Source of the DNA: SXXH01 sp041165735
GTDB taxonomy: Bacteria; Planctomycetota; UBA1135; GCA-002686595
Length of the DNA: 9,874 bases
Direction: 5' to 3'
Assembly (NCBI GenBank): GCA_046341775.1
Contig: JBKDQQ010000181.1
Span: 1 to 9,874, forward strand
The notes under the pieces were generated by a model. That model did not search any database. It was given only the letters and a program-made list of their open reading frames with translations, and was not told where the DNA came from. Of this stretch, positions 6,236-9,874 are shown piece after piece. Within the stretch, counting starts at the first letter, position 1. Every line of letters begins with the position of its first letter. A program made the translations under genes and the position numbers.

Positions 6236-6468
6236 GTTGTTGGGCGGCGGCTGAAGAGCTTCAATCGTAAGATCAAGTTATTATTCCATAATCAATTTGT
6301 CGAATTTCACATGAGAACAAACGCAAATGTCTGTCATGGAATAACTTAGGTATCACTTGCATGACGGCGCCACCGCCTCCTCTGTCCCTGGATGCCGGCT
6401 GGATCGTCCGCGCGATTCCCCCACCTGTTCCCCCGCCTTGAGCGTGGGCGCACCGCCCGCTCGGGGGC
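6236..6468. promoter_or_regulatory. Divergent promoter region with AT-rich island
   Basis: This gap separates the importer operon (leftward) from the molybdoenzyme operon (rightward). Bases 6261-6360 are 67% A+T, in sharp contrast to the GC-rich surroundings, as expected for a regulated divergent promoter. AT-rich hexamers occur on both strands: on the plus strand TATCAC at 6351-6356, and on the minus strand TCGACA with TAACTT after a 17-base spacer. None is a strong consensus match, so I do not assign exact start sites. The rest, 6361-6468, is GC-rich leader without a supported gene. Confidence 0.6.
6275..6347. repeat. Inverted repeat in the divergent promoter
   Basis: TTATTCCAT (6281-6289) is perfectly complementary to ATGGAATAA (6336-6344), with 46 bases between. 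Allowing a 3-base insertion in the left arm, the match grows to AAGTTA-TTA-TTCCAT (6275-6289) against ATGGAATAACTT (6336-6347), that is, 12 of 12 bases of the right arm. The arms bracket most of the AT-rich island. They could be two operator sites of one regulator acting on both operons, possibly by looping. Confidence 0.7.
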
Positions 6469-7995
6469 ATGATGTCTGCCCTCGACATGCAATACGGCTT
6501 CCTCCTCGACCATCGTCGCTGCATCGGCTGCCACGCCTGCACGGTCGCCTGCAAGAGCGAAAACGACGTGCCTCTCGGCAGCTTCCGCACCTGGGTCAAG
6601 TACCAGGAGAAGGGCCGCTTCCCCGCCGTCAAGCGCCACTTCGCCGTGCTGCGCTGCAACCACTGCACCAAGGCGCCGTGCGTCACGATCTGCCCGGTCA
6701 ACGCGCTCGAGAAGCGCAAGGACGGCATCGTCGACCTCGACCGCGACGCGTGCATCGGCTGCCGCGCGTGCATGCAAGGTTGCCCGTACGACGCGATCTA
6801 CCTGAACGAGGACACCGGGGCCGCGGAGAAGTGCCACTACTGCGCGCACCGCGTCGAGAAGCAGCTCGAGCCCGCCTGCGTCGTCGTCTGCCCGGAAGGT
6901 GCGATCGTCGCGGGCGACCTGCACGATCCCAAGTCGCGCATCAGCATGATGCTGGCGGAGAACGAGGGCGCGACGCTGCAACGACGCGTCGAGCAGGGCA
7001 CGGGACCGAACGTGCACTACCTCGGCGTCGAGCCGACGCTCCTGAAGCCGGGAGAGGCCGAACGCCCCGCGACCTACCTGTGGAGCGACCGTCCGCCGCA
7101 CAAGACGGAACCGTGGCCCGAGGAGCTGCCGCTCGAGCCCGACACGCGCACGGTGCTGGACGCGGGCCACAAGGTCGAATGGGGCTGGCACGTGTCGCTC
7201 TACCTCGTCACCAAGGGCCTCGCGGCCGGCGCGGCGCTCTTGTCGCCCTTCGCGGCCTTCTTCGGGCTGCCGGAGGGCTTCGCGCGCGACTACCTGCCGG
7301 AAGTGCTGGCGCTCGTGTTCCTCGTCGCGACCACGGGTCTCTTGGTGCACGACCTCGCGCGTCCGTGGAAGTTCTTCCGCCTGATGACGCGACCCAACAC
7401 GCGCAGTTGGCTCGTCAAGGGCGGCTGGATCCTCACCGCAGCGGGCCTCGGGCTCGTCGCCGCCCCGGTGGCGCGGTACTTCGGCCACGTCGAAGTCGCC
7501 GAAGGCATCCGCTGGGTGAACGCCGTGCTCGCGCTGGGCGTCGCGGGCTACACGGCCTTCCTGTTCCAGCAGTGCGAAGGCCGCGACCTGTGGCAATCGC
7601 CGCTCGTGCTGCCGCACCTGCTCGTGCAGGCCGTGCTGTGCGGCGCCGCGATCCTCCTGCCCTTCAGCCTCGAGCCGCAGCTCTTGGCCGTGCTCCTCGT
7701 GGGCGCGCTGAACCTGCATCTCCTGCTCGTCGTCGCCGAGCGCATCAAGAAGCATCCGACCGCCAACGCGCGCCAGGCCGCGGCCTTCCTGCCCGTGATC
7801 TCCGCCGGGCCGATCCCGCGCGCGATGCACGTGGGCAACGCGCTGGGCGTCGTGCTCCCCACGGCCTTGCTCGTGGCGGCGGTCGTGGCGCCGATGCCGG
7901 TGCTCGCGGCGCCGGCCGCGATGCTGGCGCTCTTCGGCTTGTGGCTGTGGGAGCACGCCTTCGTGCGCGCCGGACAGTTGCCGCCGCTGTCGTGA
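6469..7995 (+). CDS. Fused four-cluster ferredoxin and NrfD/PsrC-type membrane subunit
   Basis: An electron-transfer and quinone-reaction subunit for the downstream molybdoenzyme, 508 aa. Residues 1-150 are a ferredoxin with four Cys quartets: Cys18/21/24/28, Cys63/66/71/75, Cys95/98/101/105 and Cys122/125/137/141. All 16 ligands are present, enough for four [4Fe-4S] clusters, as in the PsrB/NrfC/DmsB family. A soluble linker (about 150-235) follows. The second half is an NrfD/PsrC integral membrane domain with about eight hydrophobic segments, from LYLVTKGLAAGAALL (about 244) to FGLWLWEHAFVRAGQLPPLS at the end. These two parts are separate genes in most systems, so the fusion is distinctive. 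No Tat or Sec signal precedes the ferredoxin, suggesting that the clusters face the cytoplasm. ATGs at 6469, 6472 and 6487 are all possible starts, with a weak GGGGG nearby; I keep the first. The molybdoenzyme gene follows after 55 bp. Confidence 0.93.
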   Translation: MMSALDMQYGFLLDHRRCIGCHACTVACKSENDVPLGSFRTWVKYQEKGRFPAVKRHFAVLRCNHCTKAPCVTICPVNALEKRKDGIVDLDRDACIGCRACMQGCPYDAIYLNEDTGAAEKCHYCAHRVEKQLEPACVVVCPEGAIVAGDLHDPKSRISMMLAENEGATLQRRVEQGTGPNVHYLGVEPTLLKPGEAERPATYLWSDRPPHKTEPWPEELPLEPDTRTVLDAGHKVEWGWHVSLYLVTKGLAAGAALLSPFAAFFGLPEGFARDYLPEVLALVFLVATTGLLVHDLARPWKFFRLMTRPNTRSWLVKGGWILTAAGLGLVAAPVARYFGHVEVAEGIRWVNAVLALGVAGYTAFLFQQCEGRDLWQSPLVLPHLLVQAVLCGAAILLPFSLEPQLLAVLLVGALNLHLLLVVAERIKKHPTANARQAAAFLPVISAGPIPRAMHVGNALGVVLPTALLVAAVVAPMPVLAAPAAMLALFGLWLWEHAFVRAGQLPPLS

Positions 7996-8050
7996 TGCAA
8001 GGACCGCCGCACCGTCGAACCCGAAGGCACGCGCCCCAGAGGACCGAACC

Positions 8051-9874
8051 ATGAGCCGTTCGCACGACGCCGAACCGATGATGACGACGCCGCTCGAGTC
8101 CTTCCCGCCCCGCGACCAGTGGGACGATTGGAAGGAGTACGACGGCAAGCAGTGGCCGAAGAAGGTCGAGAAGCGCTACATGCTGGTGCCGACCACCTGC
8201 TTCAACTGCGAGGCGGCCTGCGGCCTCGTGGCGTACGTGGACCGCGACACGCGCGAGATCCGCAAGCTCGAGGGCAATCCGTACCACCCCGCTTCGCGCG
8301 GCAAGAACTGCGCGAAGGGACCGGCGACCCTCAACCAGGTGCAGGATCCGCAACGCATCCTGCATCCGTTGAAGCGCGTCGGCCCGCGCGGTTCGGGCAA
8401 GTTCGAGCGCACGACCTGGGACGAGGTGCTCGACGTGTTCGCCAAGCAGATCCGCAAGGCGCTGGTCGAAGGACGGCGCACCGAGGTGATGTACCACGTC
8501 GGACGCCCCGGGCACGACGGCTACATGGATCGCGTGCTGCAAAGCTGGGGCGTGGACGGCCACAACAGCCACACGAACGTGTGCAGCGGCGCGGCGCGCC
8601 TCGGATACGCCCTGTGGAGCGGCGCGGACCGCCCCGCGCCCGACCACGAGCACAGCAAGTTCATGCTGCTCCTGTCGTCGCACCTCGAGACGGGCCACTA
8701 CTTCAACCCGCACGCGCAACGCATCATCGACGGCAAGATGAAGGGCGCGAAGATCTGCGTGATCGACGTGCGCTTGTCGAACACCGCCTCGATGGCGGAT
8801 TGGTGGTTGGCGCCGTGGCCGGGCACCGAGGCGCTGCTGCTGCTCGCCTTCGCGCGCGTCATCCTCGACGAGGGCTTGTACGACCGCTCCTTCGTGGAGG
8901 GTTGGACCAACTGGCGCGAATACCTCGACGCCAAGCACGCCGGCAAGCCGCGCAGCTTCGAGACCTTCGTCGAGGCCTTGAAGGAGCACTACGCGCACAT
9001 CACGCCCCGGAAGGCCGAGGAGGAGACCGGCATCCCCGCCGCGCAGATCGTCGAGATCGCGCGCGAGATCGGCAAGGCGAAGAGCGCGCTGGCCTCGCAC
9101 GTGTGGCGCAACGCGGCCTCGGGCAACGAAGGCGGATGGCAGGTGGCGCGCTGCCTGCAATTCCTGTGCGTGCTCGTCGGCGCCGTGGGCGCGAAGGGCG
9201 GCACGAACCTCAACACGCAGACCAAGTTCGTCCCCCCGCCGTTCCTCAAGCCGCCGCCGCAGCGCGTGTGGAACGAGCTCCTCTACCCGCGCGAGTGGCC
9301 GCTGGCGCACCATGAACTGTCGTTCCTGCTGCCGCACCTGATCCTCGAGGGCCGCGGCAAGATCGCCGCGTACTTCACGCGCGTCTACAACCCCGTCTGG
9401 ACCAACCCCGACGGCATGGTGTGGGAGGCCGTGCTGCGCGACGAGTCGAAGGTCGAGCTGCACGCGGCGCTCACGCCGACTTGGAACGAGACGGCGCAAT
9501 ACGCCGACTATGTGCTGCCGATGGGCCATGGCCCCGAGCGCCACGACTTGATGAGCCAGGAGACGCACGCGGCGAAGTGGCTCAGCTTCCGCCAGCCGGT
9601 GCAGCGCGTGATGGCGCAGCGCTTGGGCGAATCGGTGCGCTTCACGCACGAGTCGAACCCAGGCGAGGTGTGGGAGGAAGACGAGTTCTGGATCCAGCTG
9701 TCGTGGCGCATCGACCACGACGGGTCATTGGGCATCCGGCAGTGGTACGAGTCGCCCTACAGGAAGGGCGAGTGCATCACCGTCGACGAGTACTACCAGT
9801 GGATCTTCGAGAACTCGGTGCCCGGCTTGCCGGAGGAGGCGAAGAAGCACGGCATGACGCCGCTCGAGTACATG
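8051..9874 (+). CDS. Molybdopterin oxidoreductase catalytic subunit (DMSO reductase superfamily), C-terminus off window
   Basis: The catalytic subunit of a complex iron-sulfur molybdoenzyme; 608 codons are present and the frame is still open at the right edge. Cys50, Cys53, Cys57 and Cys87 (CFNCEAAC and NCAKG, spacing CX2CX3CX29C) bind the proximal [4Fe-4S] cluster. The region HNSHTNVCSGAARLGYALWS holds Cys178, the likely Mo or W ligand; it is encoded by TGC, although related formate dehydrogenases often use Sec here. Cofactor-binding blocks include ICVIDVRLSNTASMADWWLA, PWPGTEALLLLAFARVIL, ARCLQFLCVLVGAVGAKGG and TPTWNETAQYADYVLPMGHG. The N-terminus (MSRSHDAEPMMTTPLESFPP) lacks a twin-arginine signal, so the enzyme is probably cytoplasmic, docked on the preceding Fe-S/NrfD protein. 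The reaction is unknown: formate dehydrogenase-like, sulfite-oxidising (SoeA-like) or another oxyanion chemistry all remain possible. Long opposite-strand frames here are shadows. Confidence 0.93.
   Translation, partial: MSRSHDAEPMMTTPLESFPPRDQWDDWKEYDGKQWPKKVEKRYMLVPTTCFNCEAACGLVAYVDRDTREIRKLEGNPYHPASRGKNCAKGPATLNQVQDPQRILHPLKRVGPRGSGKFERTTWDEVLDVFAKQIRKALVEGRRTEVMYHVGRPGHDGYMDRVLQSWGVDGHNSHTNVCSGAARLGYALWSGADRPAPDHEHSKFMLLLSSHLETGHYFNPHAQRIIDGKMKGAKICVIDVRLSNTASMADWWLAPWPGTEALLLLAFARVILDEGLYDRSFVEGWTNWREYLDAKHAGKPRSFETFVEALKEHYAHITPRKAEEETGIPAAQIVEIAREIGKAKSALASHVWRNAASGNEGGWQVARCLQFLCVLVGAVGAKGGTNLNTQTKFVPPPFLKPPPQRVWNELLYPREWPLAHHELSFLLPHLILEGRGKIAAYFTRVYNPVWTNPDGMVWEAVLRDESKVELHAALTPTWNETAQYADYVLPMGHGPERHDLMSQETHAAKWLSFRQPVQRVMAQRLGESVRFTHESNPGEVWEEDEFWIQLSWRIDHDGSLGIRQWYESPYRKGECITVDEYYQWIFENSVPGLPEEAKKHGMTPLEYM

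Noticed and set aside
6272..6295. FNR/CRP-type operator from the TTGAT half-sites on the minus strand
   Set aside because: The two TTGAT copies are direct rather than inverted, and neither has ATCAA at the required four-base spacing.
7745..9718. Very long minus-strand open frame (657 codons) opposite the molybdoenzyme
   Set aside because: It is Arg/His/Val/Leu-rich with no family resemblance and mirrors a strongly recognisable plus-strand gene; it is a GC-driven shadow frame.
1..9874. tRNA, rRNA, CRISPR array, insertion sequence or phage attachment site
   Set aside because: I found no cloverleaf-like sequence, regularly spaced repeats, transposase-like product or paired terminal repeats on reading both strands.

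Overview
This is a GC-rich bacterial window with ordinary codon use and standard stop codons; every complete gene ends in TGA. The lineage cannot be fixed from sequence alone. The MerR-type fragment at the left edge and the fused Fe-S/NrfD protein beside a DMSO-reductase-family molybdoenzyme resemble proteins I associate with Planctomycetota and some former Deltaproteobacteria, so this is a low-confidence guess.

Layout: (1) 1-97, minus: the first 32 codons of a MerR-like DNA-binding protein that runs off the left edge. (2) 98-490: gene-free, with a perfect 13-bp tandem duplication. (3) 491-1150, plus: GTP cyclohydrolase I (folE) with the only strong Shine-Dalgarno in the window. (4) 1279-1746, plus: an unrecognised 155-aa protein. 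(5) 1780-2637, minus: formamidopyrimidine-DNA glycosylase, convergent with the previous gene and separated by a hairpin that overlaps its stop codon. (6) 2795-3466, minus: a YfiH/PgeF (DUF152) multicopper-oxidase-like enzyme. (7) 3512-6235, minus: a complete NitT/TauT-type ABC importer read substrate-binding protein, permease, ATPase. (8) 6236-6468: divergent promoter region containing an AT-rich island (67 of 100 bases A/T) with a long inverted repeat. (9) 6469-9874, plus: a four-cluster ferredoxin fused to an NrfD membrane subunit, followed by a molybdopterin oxidoreductase catalytic subunit that runs off the right edge.

The most interesting feature is in the importer's substrate-binding protein. 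Its frame is open for 360 codons from a membrane-anchor/signal start at 6235 to a normal TGA at 5153, except for one in-frame TGA at 6067-6065 (codon 57). The reading frame is coherent on both sides: the first beta strand of the fold (GFLPVT) lies just before the TGA, and HLTCPVTSWATENS follows it. My recollection is that related proteins carry Cys here (VTCHLTCPV). With hairpin-forming sequence just downstream, this makes selenocysteine insertion the leading explanation, giving a candidate selenoprotein ABC solute receptor with a U-x3-C motif. A nonsense mutation or sequencing error remains possible.

Working model (inference): the ABC importer and the divergent molybdoenzyme form one physiological unit. 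The importer would bring a small, probably anionic substrate into the cytoplasm, where a molybdoenzyme without an evident Tat signal would oxidise or reduce it and exchange electrons with the quinone pool through the Fe-S/NrfD subunit. The substrate cannot be read from the sequence.
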